Below, piece by piece: positions 34,801-42,646 of a stretch of 64,000 bases of DNA. The stretch is from positions 2,108,001 to 2,172,000 of the forward strand of contig NZ_PGFA01000001.1 in assembly GCF_002797555.1 (NCBI RefSeq), given 5' to 3'. How positions within the stretch are numbered: the first letter of the stretch is position 1; every line of letters begins with the position of its first letter. The position numbers and the translations under genes are program-made. The stretch comes from Hymenobacter chitinivorans DSM 11115. Lineage in GTDB: Bacteria; Bacteroidota; Bacteroidia; Cytophagales; Hymenobacteraceae. The notes under the pieces are model-generated. The model ran no database searches and was not told the DNA's origin. It saw only the letters and a program-made list of their open reading frames with translations.

Positions 34801-35118
34801 GGGGAAACCTTCCAGGCCAAGGCCACGCTGAACTCCATCATCGAGAATAAATTCCCGGTGGCCGAAGTCATCGAAGGCGCCAAGCAGCGTTTGGCAGCCT
34901 TGTCGACGGAGGCGGGCGGCACGGGTACCACGGGCGGGGGCAAAACCCCGCCGGCCAAGACCCCGACTACCCCGAAAACGCCGGCTGGCAAAACCGGCGC
35001 GGCCACGCCCAAAACCCCGACTACCAAGGGCAAAACGCCGGTGCGCAGCACGCTGCAGCCCACCGAAACCGCCCCGGCCGACTCCACCGCCATGCCCGAA
35101 GCCGGCAGCAAGGAGTAA
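31894..35118 (+). CDS. Large periplasmic TPR-repeat protein
   Basis: The 1074-residue protein has a signal peptide (MKIFPRIALAASLSAAAPVA) and then tandem tetratricopeptide repeats along nearly its whole length, for example GLELFDRGKYGAAQQAFQRY, ADAYYQ-type units and KYPEALDAAYKTNSS. The C-terminus is a Thr/Pro/Lys-rich linker. Such proteins often act as periplasmic scaffolds working with an outer-membrane beta-barrel in Bacteroidota. The neighbour 78 nt downstream is exactly such a barrel. Start ATG 31894 directly precedes the signal peptide. Confidence 0.88.
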   Translation: MKIFPRIALAASLSAAAPVAASAQQTQVFASDERHFQEGLELFDRGKYGAAQQAFQRYLDQTQRRTGELRDRTTDAEYYRAISGLYLFHPDAEGQVLAFAANNPAHPKAAQAFFELGKLYFDKKDYAKAIDYLQRVGADNLSAEQRAEAEFKLAYSYFSQKEFDKAKLLFDRNKQGNHEYRYASSYYAGYLAFRGGDYAAARQDLGVAEQNDAYRLVVPAIMSQIYYKEGNFDGLIAYGTKALAQTPPPQSADEIQLLVGDAFYQKQDFKQAAEYFDKYAAGRKKIEPKVQYKIGYSNYKMGDYKGAIGSLKGVAAQRDSLGQNAAYHLGLSYLKTNQKQQALNSFDAARKTAFDKTITENATIKYAQINYELGNTQEVITALKDFNKRFPRSKNAAAADDILSESFLNSSDFTQAISYLEGLDDRSTKLNATYQRVTYLQAATLYNNNQYSQALPLVDKSLKYPQDDALRAAAQVLKGEIYSVGQKYPEAIQAYTAAARTARDGAAAQTDFDQKARYGLGYAYYNTQQYAPARTQFQAYLNDPVAKPTDPNYYDVTLRVADTYYVGKNYAQALELYDKVIAANAADKDYAYYQKSVTLGLMGRRDEATKTLSTLLKTAPTSRYADDAVYQQAQFDFEAGDFQPAVDGFTKLIVNRPNSQLIPQALQKRGVAYANLGQHDKAIADFKQVLDQYPRTKAASTALYSMQESLSATGKTEDFDQYLAQFKAQNPESKATESVEFEAAKSLYLAEKYPQAITRLESYLKQYPSNALAADGRYFLADSYIKTGKKAEGLTRMRAVVTEGKSEFVNRAVGRVADLEFEAKNYPEAIKYYSRLREVSQNKREVANAGIGLMKSYYETADYPSTRRVAEELRSVAGASLNATNAANLYLGKASYKAGNFELALPELTTAAAATDETGAEAQYLLADVLYQQKKYPEALDAAYKTNSSNYELWQGRGFLLIADIYTAQGETFQAKATLNSIIENKFPVAEVIEGAKQRLAALSTEAGGTGTTGGGKTPPAKTPTTPKTPAGKTGAATPKTPTTKGKTPVRSTLQPTETAPADSTAMPEAGSKE

Positions 35119-35196
35119 GCCCGCCGCCCGTAACTCAATCTGACCGTCAACCCGGAGGATGCCCGGCCCCGGCCGCTTTCTTCCAGACCCCACTAT

Positions 35197-36897
35197 ATGA
35201 CCCTTCGTTCCCCTAAAATGCTGCCCTTGGCGGTTCTGTTGGCCGCCGCGCCCGTGCTGGCGCAGGCCCAGAAGACCGGCAAGACAGGCGGCAAGATTGA
35301 AGACGCCGAAATCGAGATTGTAAAGGAGCGGGTCAACCAGCTGCCCGAAGCCACCCGCAACTTCGAGAAAATCAAGATTGACCCGCCGGCCAAGCAGGCC
35401 GCGCCCGTTACCTATACCTACCCCGATTTCCGCCTGCCCGCCGACCGACTTAACCCGGCGGTGCGCGTGTTGTCGATTCAGCAGGAGGAGCTGGCCCCGC
35501 AAACCGGCAACTACCTCAAGGGCGCCATCGGCAACTACGGCACGCTCTACGCCAAGGCCTACTTGCACAATACCCGCAGCGAAACGGCTTCCTACGGCCT
35601 CGACTTCAGTCATATTTCCTCGTCCTCGGGTCCGGTCGATAAGAAGAACTCGGGCTCCAGCCAGACCCGCCTGGGGTTGAGCGGCGAAACCTACAACGGC
35701 CCCGTGACCCTGGGTGCCAAGCTGGATTTGGGCCGGGAGCGGTACAACTTCTACGGCTACAACCAGGAGCGCCGCCGCCTGCCCCCGCCCACCGACAGCC
35801 TCAAGCAGGTATTTAAGCGGGCCGCGGCCAAGGTTTACATGCGCAACCAAAGCGCCGATGCGCCCTTCCAGTACGACTTTGGCCTGGGCTTCAACTACTG
35901 GGCCGACAACTTCAAGGCCTCGGAAAGCAACTTCAACGTCTCGTTGCGCTCGGGCTACGCCCTGAGCGAGAAAAGCCGGGTGGCCGTCAACGGCGACATC
36001 TCCCTGATTTCCTACAAGGACTCGCTTAAAACCAGCCGGCCCTTCCTGCAGATAACGCCGGCCTACGAGCTGACCCTGGACCGGCTGGCCTTGTCCATCG
36101 GGGCCACGCTGGGCTACACCGGCGACACCATCCGGCGGGCCTCGCAGTTCAACGTGTACCCGGCCATCCGTTTGGGCTACACCGTTACGGAAGATAAGTT
36201 CGTGGTCTTTGCCGGCCTGGGTGGGGCCTTGCAGCGCGTGACGATGTACGACCTGACCACCGAAAATCCCTGGCTGGCCCCCAATCAGCGGGTGGCCGAC
36301 ACCCACCGCGGGCCCACGGTTTACTTCGGCTTCAACTCGACGCCGGCCCGGGCTCTGTCGGTGAATGCCAAGGTGACGTTGGCCAACGACCGGAACCTGT
36401 ACTTCTACAACAACAGCCGCCGCGACTCGACTAAGTTCGACTTGGTCTACGACAAAAAATCGACCCAGCTTATCAACGTCCACGGCGAATTGCTCTACAA
36501 TGCCGCCGAGCAAGTGCGCATTGGTTTCAAGGCTGATTACAACGGCTACAAGACCCACTCCCTGGCCGAAGCCTTCCACCGCCCGGCCCTCCAGACAACC
36601 CTGTTTGGTACCTACAACATGTACGATAAGCTGCTGCTGGGTGCCGAGTTATACACCTATAGCTCCAGCTACGGTTCGGGCTACGTGCGCCGCCTCTCCA
36701 GTGGCCGCCCGGTGGGCGAAGTCGTGCGCCCCACCGACACGGTGGTGGACCTGAACTTGCGGGGTGATTACCGTATTATGGAAAATCTGTCCATATTTGC
36801 TCTAGGCAATAACTTGCTGGGCCGTAAGTACGAGCGTTTTCTGAACTATCCGGTGAAAGGATTCAACGTATTGGCGGGCGTAACGTATGATTTTTGA
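35197..36897 (+). CDS. Outer-membrane beta-barrel protein
   Basis: The 566-residue product has a signal peptide (MLPLAVLLAAAPVLAQAQ within its first 25 residues), a short periplasmic part containing Pro-rich PPAKQAAPVTYTYPDFRLPA, and then alternating amphipathic strands (YGLDFSHISSSSG, FNVSLRSGYALSEKSRVAV) ending with an aromatic terminal residue (GVTYDF) as recognised by the Bam machinery. It resembles TonB-dependent receptor barrels but has no plug. Together with the TPR gene it likely forms an envelope complex. Function not identified. Confidence 0.8.
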   Translation: MTLRSPKMLPLAVLLAAAPVLAQAQKTGKTGGKIEDAEIEIVKERVNQLPEATRNFEKIKIDPPAKQAAPVTYTYPDFRLPADRLNPAVRVLSIQQEELAPQTGNYLKGAIGNYGTLYAKAYLHNTRSETASYGLDFSHISSSSGPVDKKNSGSSQTRLGLSGETYNGPVTLGAKLDLGRERYNFYGYNQERRRLPPPTDSLKQVFKRAAAKVYMRNQSADAPFQYDFGLGFNYWADNFKASESNFNVSLRSGYALSEKSRVAVNGDISLISYKDSLKTSRPFLQITPAYELTLDRLALSIGATLGYTGDTIRRASQFNVYPAIRLGYTVTEDKFVVFAGLGGALQRVTMYDLTTENPWLAPNQRVADTHRGPTVYFGFNSTPARALSVNAKVTLANDRNLYFYNNSRRDSTKFDLVYDKKSTQLINVHGELLYNAAEQVRIGFKADYNGYKTHSLAEAFHRPALQTTLFGTYNMYDKLLLGAELYTYSSSYGSGYVRRLSSGRPVGEVVRPTDTVVDLNLRGDYRIMENLSIFALGNNLLGRKYERFLNYPVKGFNVLAGVTYDF

Positions 36898-36948
36898 ACA
36901 TAATTGAGTTGATGCCCCAGCCGCAGATCAGCTAGTCCTGCCCCAAGG

Positions 36949-37005
36949 CCTCCAGGTCGTTCGTTCCGTTGGGTATCCCCCGCGGCAAACGGCCTGGAGG
37001 TCTTT
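36949..37005 (+). terminator. Possible terminator after the barrel gene
   Basis: CCTCCAGG (36949-36956) / CCTGGAGG (36993-37000) with a long 36-nt loop, followed by TCTTTT. Weak. Confidence 0.4.
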
Positions 37006-37057
37006 TGCATACTTGGCCCTGCCGGTTCTCTGGCGCACGTCACCTAACCTTTGCCCA

Positions 37058-38212
37058 ATGCAGCTCTCCGACCACATCCGCACCCTGCTCCGGGACCACG
37101 ACTGCGTTATCATCCCCGATTTCGGCGGTCTGATTGCCGATTACGCCCCGGCCCAGGTGCACCCCGTGCGCCACACCCTGGCCCCCCCGGCCAAGCGCGT
37201 GGCCTTCAACCAGTCTTTGACCCGCAACGACGGGCTGCTGGTAGATGCCCTGAGCCGCTCGCTGAACCTGACCACGGCCCAGGCCCGCCTGCAGGTGCGC
37301 GACGCCGTAGCCCGCCTGCAAGCCGAGCTCGACCAGAGCCAGCGCACCGAGCTGCCCGGCGTGGGTATCTTCCGCCAGTCGGCCGGCCGGGGCCTGGAGT
37401 TTGAGTACACCGGCTCCCAGAACCTGCTCACGGCCAGCTACGGCCTGCCCGAGCTCGTATCGCGCCCCATCCGGGCCACCGACGCCCTGCTGGCCCGCGA
37501 CCGGCAGCAGTCCGCGCCCATCTTAGCCGTCAGCCGTTCCCGCCGCGCGATGAAAACCTTCCGAATTGCCGCTACCCTGGTTATCACCGGCCTGATTCTG
37601 TCGGCCAACTACCAGTTTGCTTCTCAACTGGGCTACCTGCCCGAAAGCTGGAAAATAACCTCCAGCGAGGAGCAAACGGCCGCCCAGCCCGCCGTCGTGG
37701 AGGAAGAGCAAGCGGCCCCCGTAGCCCGGCAGCAGGCCGCCCTGGCCGCTCACGACTGGGACGATGAGACGCCGACAACCCGCGCCGCTGAGCCGGCAGC
37801 CCCGGCGGCTCCGGCGGTGGCCAAGCCGGCCGTCAGCAAGCCCAAGGCCGTAGCGACCAAGCCCGTGGTGAAAACGCCGGCTGCAACCAAGCCCGCCGTG
37901 GCCGTGTCCGTAGCCAAGCCGGCTGCCGTTAAGCCCGCCGTGGCCGCTGCCAGCGCCGGCACGACAATTAAAAGCCGTACGGGCCGTTCCTACGTTATTG
38001 TGGGGGCGTACAACACCCTGGCCCACGCCGAAAAGGGCCGCATGGCGCTGGTCAACCACGGCCACCGCAATGCCCGCATCGTAATGCCGGCCCCGGGCAG
38101 CCGCAAGTTCCGCCTCTCGGCCATCGACTACGCCAACAAGGCCGAGGCGCAAAAACAACTGCCGATGCTGCGCAAGCACTTAGGCTCTTCACTCTGGGTT
38201 CTCAATTACTAG
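37058..38212 (+). CDS. SPOR-domain protein with HU-CCDC81-type N-terminus
   Basis: The 384-residue product starts MQLSDHIRTLLRDHDCVIIP, with FGGLIADYAPAQVHP and GLLVDALSRSLNLTTAQARL, the pattern of the HU-like (HU-CCDC81_bac) domain used by Bacteroidota. A single membrane helix (FRIAATLVITGLILSANYQF, about residue 170) precedes a low-complexity Ala/Pro/Lys linker and a C-terminal SPOR domain (YVIVGAYNTLAHAEKGRMAL) that binds denuded peptidoglycan at the division site. The cytoplasmic HU-like domain could tether DNA to the septal envelope. It precedes exbB by one base. Confidence 0.82.
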   Translation: MQLSDHIRTLLRDHDCVIIPDFGGLIADYAPAQVHPVRHTLAPPAKRVAFNQSLTRNDGLLVDALSRSLNLTTAQARLQVRDAVARLQAELDQSQRTELPGVGIFRQSAGRGLEFEYTGSQNLLTASYGLPELVSRPIRATDALLARDRQQSAPILAVSRSRRAMKTFRIAATLVITGLILSANYQFASQLGYLPESWKITSSEEQTAAQPAVVEEEQAAPVARQQAALAAHDWDDETPTTRAAEPAAPAAPAVAKPAVSKPKAVATKPVVKTPAATKPAVAVSVAKPAAVKPAVAAASAGTTIKSRTGRSYVIVGAYNTLAHAEKGRMALVNHGHRNARIVMPAPGSRKFRLSAIDYANKAEAQKQLPMLRKHLGSSLWVLNY

Positions 38213-38213
38213 C

Positions 38214-38927
38214 ATGACCTCATTCCTGCTGCAGGTAACCACCGCCGCTACTACCGCCACCGATACCGCCGCCACCGCGGCCAACCAGGCCTCTGAAGCG
38301 GCCGCGGCCGCCGGTGGGCTCTCCCTGATTGATTTGATTTTGAAGGGGGGCTGGATCATGGTCCCGCTCTTTCTGCTCTCGTTCGTTTCGATTTACATCA
38401 TCATTGAGCGTTACCTGACCATCCGCCGGGCCGCCGTCAATCCCGACTCGTTTATGGCCGGCATCCGCGGGCTGATGGTGAAAGGTGACCTGCAGGGCGC
38501 CAAAATGCTCTGCGCCCAAAATCCTTCGCCGCTGGCCCGGATGGTAGAAAAAGGCATCCGCCGCATCGGGCTGCCCCTGAAGGAGATTGAAAGCAGCGTC
38601 GAGAACGTGGGCAAGATCGAAGTGGCCCGCCTCGAGAAGAACATCAGCATTCTGGGCATTATCGCCGGTATTGCGCCCATGCTCGGTTTCGTCGGCACCA
38701 TTATCGGCGTAATCAAGATTTTCTACGCTATTTCCACCACCGGCGACTTCGGCATCGCCCAGATTTCGGGCGGTTTGTACACCAAGATGGTCACCTCGGC
38801 CGCCGGCCTCATCGTCGGCATCATCGCCCACGTAGGCTACCACTGGCTCAGCATCATGGTCGAGCGTCTGATTTTCCGCATGGAAAACTCGGCCATCGAA
38901 TTCATGGACATCCTTCAGGACAACTAG
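38214..38927 (+). CDS. exbB: MotA/TolQ/ExbB proton-channel protein
   Basis: The 237-residue protein has three membrane segments (about 35-60, 140-165 and 180-205) with the ExbB/TolQ signature IAGIAPMLGFVGTIIGVIKI. With ExbD it forms an inner-membrane channel turning proton flow into motion for TonB or Tol. The Ala/Thr-rich N-terminus (TAATTATDTAATAANQASEA) is common in Bacteroidota. It starts directly after the SPOR gene and precedes exbD, with a bracketing repeat in between; tonB-like gene follows. Confidence 0.93.
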   Translation: MTSFLLQVTTAATTATDTAATAANQASEAAAAAGGLSLIDLILKGGWIMVPLFLLSFVSIYIIIERYLTIRRAAVNPDSFMAGIRGLMVKGDLQGAKMLCAQNPSPLARMVEKGIRRIGLPLKEIESSVENVGKIEVARLEKNISILGIIAGIAPMLGFVGTIIGVIKIFYAISTTGDFGIAQISGGLYTKMVTSAAGLIVGIIAHVGYHWLSIMVERLIFRMENSAIEFMDILQDN

Positions 38928-38928
38928 A

Positions 38929-39048
38929 GGTGAAATTGTGAGTTTGTGAAATGGTGAGTTGGCGTTCGATTTGCGCAACTCTGCGCAGTTTGCGCCACCA
39001 GAACAGCTAACTCACCATTTCACCATTTCACAAGTTCACCATTTCACC
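38929..39048. repeat. Stop-to-start inverted repeat between exbB and exbD
   Basis: The left arm GGTGAAATTGTGAGTTTG... (38929-38960) begins 1 nt after the exbB stop. The right arm (39009-39048; CTCACCATTTCACCATTT... units) ends 2 nt before the exbD ATG. About 48 nt of unique sequence lies between them. The unit is GTGAAATG/GTGAAATT. Confidence 0.8.
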
Positions 39049-39050
39049 GC

Positions 39051-39461
39051 ATGGACCTCAGCCGGCGCCGTAAGCTCTCCTCGCACGTCGAGACCAGCTC
39101 GATGAACGACATCATGTTCTTTCTGATGCTGTTCTTTCTGATCGTGAGCACCATGGTCAACCCCAACGTAATCAAGCTCATGCTGCCTAATGCCCGCTCG
39201 GGCAAGGCCGTCATGAAGGAAACCATCAACATCTCGGTGGATGCGGCCGGGCAGTACTTTCTGGACCGGCAGCCGGTGACGGCCGCCACCCTGGAAACGG
39301 CCCTGCAGCAGCGCATTGCCGGCCTCGAAGCCCCCACCGTGGTGCTGCGCGTCGACTCCTCGCTGAACGTGCAGAAGCTGGTCGACATCCTCGAAATCGG
39401 CAACCGGCTGAAAGTGAAGATGGTGATGGCCACCCAGGCTCAGCAGTCGGGCGGTAAGTAA
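39051..39461 (+). CDS. exbD: Biopolymer transport protein ExbD
   Basis: The 136-residue product starts MDLSRRRKLSSHVETSSMND and has one N-terminal membrane segment (IMFFLMLFFLIVSTMV) with an Asp just before it, as in ExbD/TolR. A periplasmic domain follows (NISVDAAGQYFLDRQPVTAA, then VVLRVDSSLNVQKLVDILEI). It partners ExbB to energise TonB. It lies between two stop-to-start repeat elements. Confidence 0.92.
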   Translation: MDLSRRRKLSSHVETSSMNDIMFFLMLFFLIVSTMVNPNVIKLMLPNARSGKAVMKETINISVDAAGQYFLDRQPVTAATLETALQQRIAGLEAPTVVLRVDSSLNVQKLVDILEIGNRLKVKMVMATQAQQSGGK

Positions 39462-39465
39462 TTTT

Positions 39466-39534
39466 GATTGTGCGAATGTGGGGAATGTGCGAAATGAGCT
39501 ATCCGCAATAGCCATTCGCACATTCCCCACATCG
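39466..39534. repeat. Tight inverted repeat after exbD
   Basis: ATGTGGGGAATGTGCGAA (39476-39493) is perfectly complementary to TTCGCACATTCCCCACAT (39515-39532): 18 bp. The left arm region starts 4 nt after the exbD stop. It has no T run. The gene following (39656) starts about 120 nt later. Confidence 0.8.
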
Positions 39535-39655
39535 TTTGCGTTAGCACCTTGTGAAAGGTAATTTGTTCGTGGTTTTGGGCCGCCGCCAGCACCGTACTCA
39601 ATACTGAGTTAGCCAGCGGCCAAAGACCTCAAACGAACCCCCAAAAACGAAGATC

Positions 39656-40540
39656 ATGCCCATCGAATACCGCGAACAGCACCGCCGCGAGGCTATTATC
39701 GGCACGGTGGTTATCCACGCGCTGCTGATAGCCCTGTTCGTCTTCACCGTCTTCAAAGGCCCCGACCCACCGCTGCTGGGGTTGGGTGGCGACGGGGTGG
39801 AGCTCAACTACGGCATCGACGAGGCTGGCTCCGGCGACGTGCAAAGCAAGGCCCTGGCCAATGAGTCGCCGAACCGGGAGGACAGCCGCCCGCCGGCGTC
39901 TTCCCCCGACCCCGAGCCCCGGCCGGTGCAGCAGGCCGCCGAGCCCGTGCCCCAGGAAGCTACCGAAGATAAAATCGTGACCAGTGAAGCCGAGGAAAGC
40001 CCGGTGAAGCTGCCCCCGGTCGAAAAGCCCGCGCCCCGCAAGGAAGAGGTGAAAGAAGTGCCCAAGCCGGCGGAAAAGCCCCGCACGCTCTACACGCCCA
40101 AGGGCAGCGCCAACGGTGGCGGTAACGGCGAAAACGGCACCAGCAACGCGCCCACCGGCAACAACAACGGCGACAAGCCCGGCTCGGTCGGTGACCAGGG
40201 CAACCCCAACGGCTCCCTCGACGCCAAGGCCCTCTACGGGCAGCCCGGTAGTGGGGGCAGCGGCCTGAGCCCCGGCTCGGGCGGCCTGGAGATGTCCGGT
40301 TGGGCCTTCGTCTCCAAACCCGATGCCCCGGCCCTGGACAACACCTCGGGCTTTGTGCGCTTCAAAATCAAAATCAACTCCGACGGCGAGGTGGAGTCGG
40401 TGACCAAAGTATCGGGCAACGTGACGCCGGCCCAAGAGAAAGTCTGCCGCGACGCTCTGGAAAACGCCGACTTCCGCCGGACCAGCTCGGCTGCGGGCGG
40501 GGCCACGGGCTATTATACCTTCAAGATTACGGTGCGCTAA
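39656..40540 (+). CDS. TonB-like energy transducer
   Basis: The 294-residue product has the TonB layout: a short cytoplasmic start (MPIEYREQHRREA), one membrane helix (IIGTVVIHALLIALFVFTVF), a long Pro/Glu-rich stretch (SPDPEPRPVQQAAEPVPQEA), a Gly/Asn-rich linker and a C-terminal domain (GFVRFKIKINSDGEVESVTK) like energy-transducer C-domains. It lies with exbB-exbD and would carry their energy to outer-membrane receptors. TolA-type function is the alternative. A strong terminator follows. Confidence 0.85.
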   Translation: MPIEYREQHRREAIIGTVVIHALLIALFVFTVFKGPDPPLLGLGGDGVELNYGIDEAGSGDVQSKALANESPNREDSRPPASSPDPEPRPVQQAAEPVPQEATEDKIVTSEAEESPVKLPPVEKPAPRKEEVKEVPKPAEKPRTLYTPKGSANGGGNGENGTSNAPTGNNNGDKPGSVGDQGNPNGSLDAKALYGQPGSGGSGLSPGSGGLEMSGWAFVSKPDAPALDNTSGFVRFKIKINSDGEVESVTKVSGNVTPAQEKVCRDALENADFRRTSSAAGGATGYYTFKITVR

Positions 40541-40566
40541 CCAGCCGGTCAGGCGCAGAGTTCGGG

Positions 40567-40604
40567 CCCGCCGGTCGGATTATTCCGGCCGGCGGGTTTC
40601 TTTT
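40567..40604 (+). terminator. Terminator after the TonB-like gene
   Basis: CCCGCCGGTCGGA (40567-40579) / TCCGGCCGGCGGG (40584-40596; one G-T wobble), then TTTCTTTT. Confidence 0.9.
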
Positions 40605-40635
40605 GTAGTCTGGTAGGCCACCGTGGCCTCGTTTT

Positions 40636-40643
40636 TACTTTTG
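40636..40643 (+). promoter_or_regulatory. -7 element before folC
   Basis: TACTTTTG (40636-40643), a perfect TAnnTTTG, ends 8 nt before the folC ATG, so the transcript would be leaderless or nearly so. Confidence 0.55.
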
Positions 40644-40651
40644 CGCCCCGC

Positions 40652-41956
40652 ATGACTTACCCCGAAACCCTTGCCTACCTCTACGACCAGCTCCCGATGT
40701 TCCAGCGCGTGGGCGCGGCCGGTTTCAAGGCGGGACTGGGCAACACGCTAGCCTTGGCCGAGGCCCTGGGCCACCCCGAGCGGCAGTTCAAAGCCGTGCA
40801 CGTGGCCGGTACCAACGGCAAGGGCAGTTCCTCCAATCTGCTGGCCGCCGCCCTGCAGGCGGCCGGCTACAAGGTCGGGCTCTACACCTCGCCCCACCTG
40901 CGCGAATTTACCGAGCGAATCAAGCTCAACGGCCAGGACCTGGACCCCGACTACCTGGTGCAGTGGGTGGCGAAGTGGCGGCCCTTGTTCGAGCAGATCC
41001 AGCCGTCGTTCTTCGAAATGTGCGTGGCCCTGGCCTACTCGTACTTTGCCGAGCAGCAGGTCGATATTGCCGTGGTGGAAGTGGGGCTGGGCGGCCGCCT
41101 GGACTCGACCAACATCATTACCCCGCTGGTGTCGTTGATTACCAACATCAGCTTTGACCATCAGAACCTGCTGGGTGACACGCTGCCGCTGATTGCGGCC
41201 GAAAAAGCCGGCATCATCAAGCCCGGCGTGCCCGCCATCGTCAGCCAGACCCAGGCTGAGGTGCAGGCTGTATTCGAGCACAAAGCCCGGGAAGTGGGCG
41301 CCCCGCTGCAATTTGCCGACGCGCGCTACCAAACGGCCCTGGCCCAACCACCGGCTCCGGATGCCGAAACCCAACTATTGACCGTTACCAACTCCCGCAC
41401 GGCCGAAGTCCAAACGCTTGAAGTGGGGCTGGTGGGCGACTACCAGCGCCTGAACGTGCCCGGGGTGCTGGCCGTGCTCGACGAGCTGCGCCGGCAGGGC
41501 TTTACCATTCCCGAAACGGCCGTGCAGCAAGGCCTGCGCGACGTGCGCCGCCTCACCGGCTTCCGGGGCCGCTGGACGATTCTGGGCCGCCAGCCGCTGC
41601 TGATTTGCGACACGGGTCACAACGAGGCCGGCATCCGCTTCATTACCGCCCAGCTGGCCCGCTTGCCCTACCGGCAGCTCCACTTCGTGCTCGGCACCGT
41701 CAACGACAAGGACGTGACCAAGATGCTGGCCCTGCTGCCAACGGCGGCAACCTATTACTTTTGCCAGGCCAACATCCCGCGGGCCCTGCCCGCCACCGAG
41801 CTGGCCGAGCGGGCCGCGGCCCTGGGGCTGCACGGTGCCGTGTACGGCCCGGTCCCCGCGGCCGTGGCCGCCGCCCGCGCCGCCGCCGCTCCCGACGACG
41901 TGGTGTTTATCGGGGGCAGCACGTTCGTGGTGGCCGAAATTGAAGAACTGTATTGA
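40652..41956 (+). CDS. folC: Bifunctional folylpolyglutamate synthase / dihydrofolate synthase
   Basis: FolC joins dihydropteroate with glutamate and then extends the glutamate tail. The 434 residues contain the Mur-ligase-type P-loop (KAVHVAGTNGKGSSSNLLAA), the GLYTSPHLREFTERIKLNG signature, the DVAVVEVGLGGRLDSTNI-type catalytic region (DIAVVEVGLGGRLDSTNIIT) and the C-terminal domain (LLICDTGHNEAGIRFI). It is followed at 16 nt by trmB, so the two are probably cotranscribed. Confidence 0.95.
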   Translation: MTYPETLAYLYDQLPMFQRVGAAGFKAGLGNTLALAEALGHPERQFKAVHVAGTNGKGSSSNLLAAALQAAGYKVGLYTSPHLREFTERIKLNGQDLDPDYLVQWVAKWRPLFEQIQPSFFEMCVALAYSYFAEQQVDIAVVEVGLGGRLDSTNIITPLVSLITNISFDHQNLLGDTLPLIAAEKAGIIKPGVPAIVSQTQAEVQAVFEHKAREVGAPLQFADARYQTALAQPPAPDAETQLLTVTNSRTAEVQTLEVGLVGDYQRLNVPGVLAVLDELRRQGFTIPETAVQQGLRDVRRLTGFRGRWTILGRQPLLICDTGHNEAGIRFITAQLARLPYRQLHFVLGTVNDKDVTKMLALLPTAATYYFCQANIPRALPATELAERAAALGLHGAVYGPVPAAVAAARAAAAPDDVVFIGGSTFVVAEIEELY

Positions 41957-41972
41957 AGAGTAACCAACCAGC

Positions 41973-42635
41973 ATGGGTCGAATTAAACTAAAGCGCTTCT
42001 CGGACAATGCCGAGCGGCCGGATATTGTGGAACCGGGCAAAGCCACCTACCAGCAGCTGGTGGGCCGCTGGAAATCGGAGTTTTTCAAAAACGACAACCC
42101 CATTACGCTCGAAGTGGGTTGCGGCAAGGGCGACTACACCGTGGGCCTGGCCGCCCGCTACCCCGAGCGTAACTTTCTGGGGCTCGACATCAAAGGGGAC
42201 CGGATCTGGATTGGCAGCACTAAGGCCGAGGCCCTGGGGCTGACCAACGTGGGCTTCGTGCGCATGCGGGCCCTGGACTTGCTCGACCATTTCGGACCCG
42301 GGGAGCTCAGCGAAATCTGGATTACGTTTCCCGACCCGCGGCCCCGCCTCGGCGATGCCAAGCGCCGCCTCACGGCCCCGCGCTTTTTGGACCGCTACCA
42401 GCAGATTCTGCAGCCCGGCGGCCTGGTTCACCTCAAAACCGACGACGAAGCCCTGTTCGACTACTCGCTGGAAACGGTGCAGCAGCGCCCCGGGGCCACC
42501 GTGCTGGCCCACACCAAGGATTTGTACGCCTCGGCCGAGCTGCTGCCCCACGCCGAGGACATCCAGACCCACTACGAAAAGCGCTTCCGGGCCGAGGGTA
42601 TTCCCATTAAATACCTGCAATTTCGGCTGAGCTAA
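41973..42635 (+). CDS. trmB: tRNA (guanine-N7-)-methyltransferase
   Basis: TrmB methylates G46 of tRNAs using S-adenosylmethionine. The 220 residues show the SAM-binding LEVGCGKGDYTVGLAARYPE, FLGLDIKGDRIWIGSTKAEA, and ITFPDPRPRLGDAKRRLTAP, the family-specific segment. The start ATG at 41973 begins MGRIKLKRFSDNA. It is closely spaced after folC and 11 nt before the next gene. Confidence 0.95.
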   Translation: MGRIKLKRFSDNAERPDIVEPGKATYQQLVGRWKSEFFKNDNPITLEVGCGKGDYTVGLAARYPERNFLGLDIKGDRIWIGSTKAEALGLTNVGFVRMRALDLLDHFGPGELSEIWITFPDPRPRLGDAKRRLTAPRFLDRYQQILQPGGLVHLKTDDEALFDYSLETVQQRPGATVLAHTKDLYASAELLPHAEDIQTHYEKRFRAEGIPIKYLQFRLS

Positions 42636-42646
42636 CCTGCGCCCCC

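Noticed and set aside
33694..36579. 961-codon open frame antisense to the TPR and barrel genes
   Set aside because: It spans two convincing sense genes with signal peptides and repeats, and reads as Gly/Val/Gln-rich antisense sequence.
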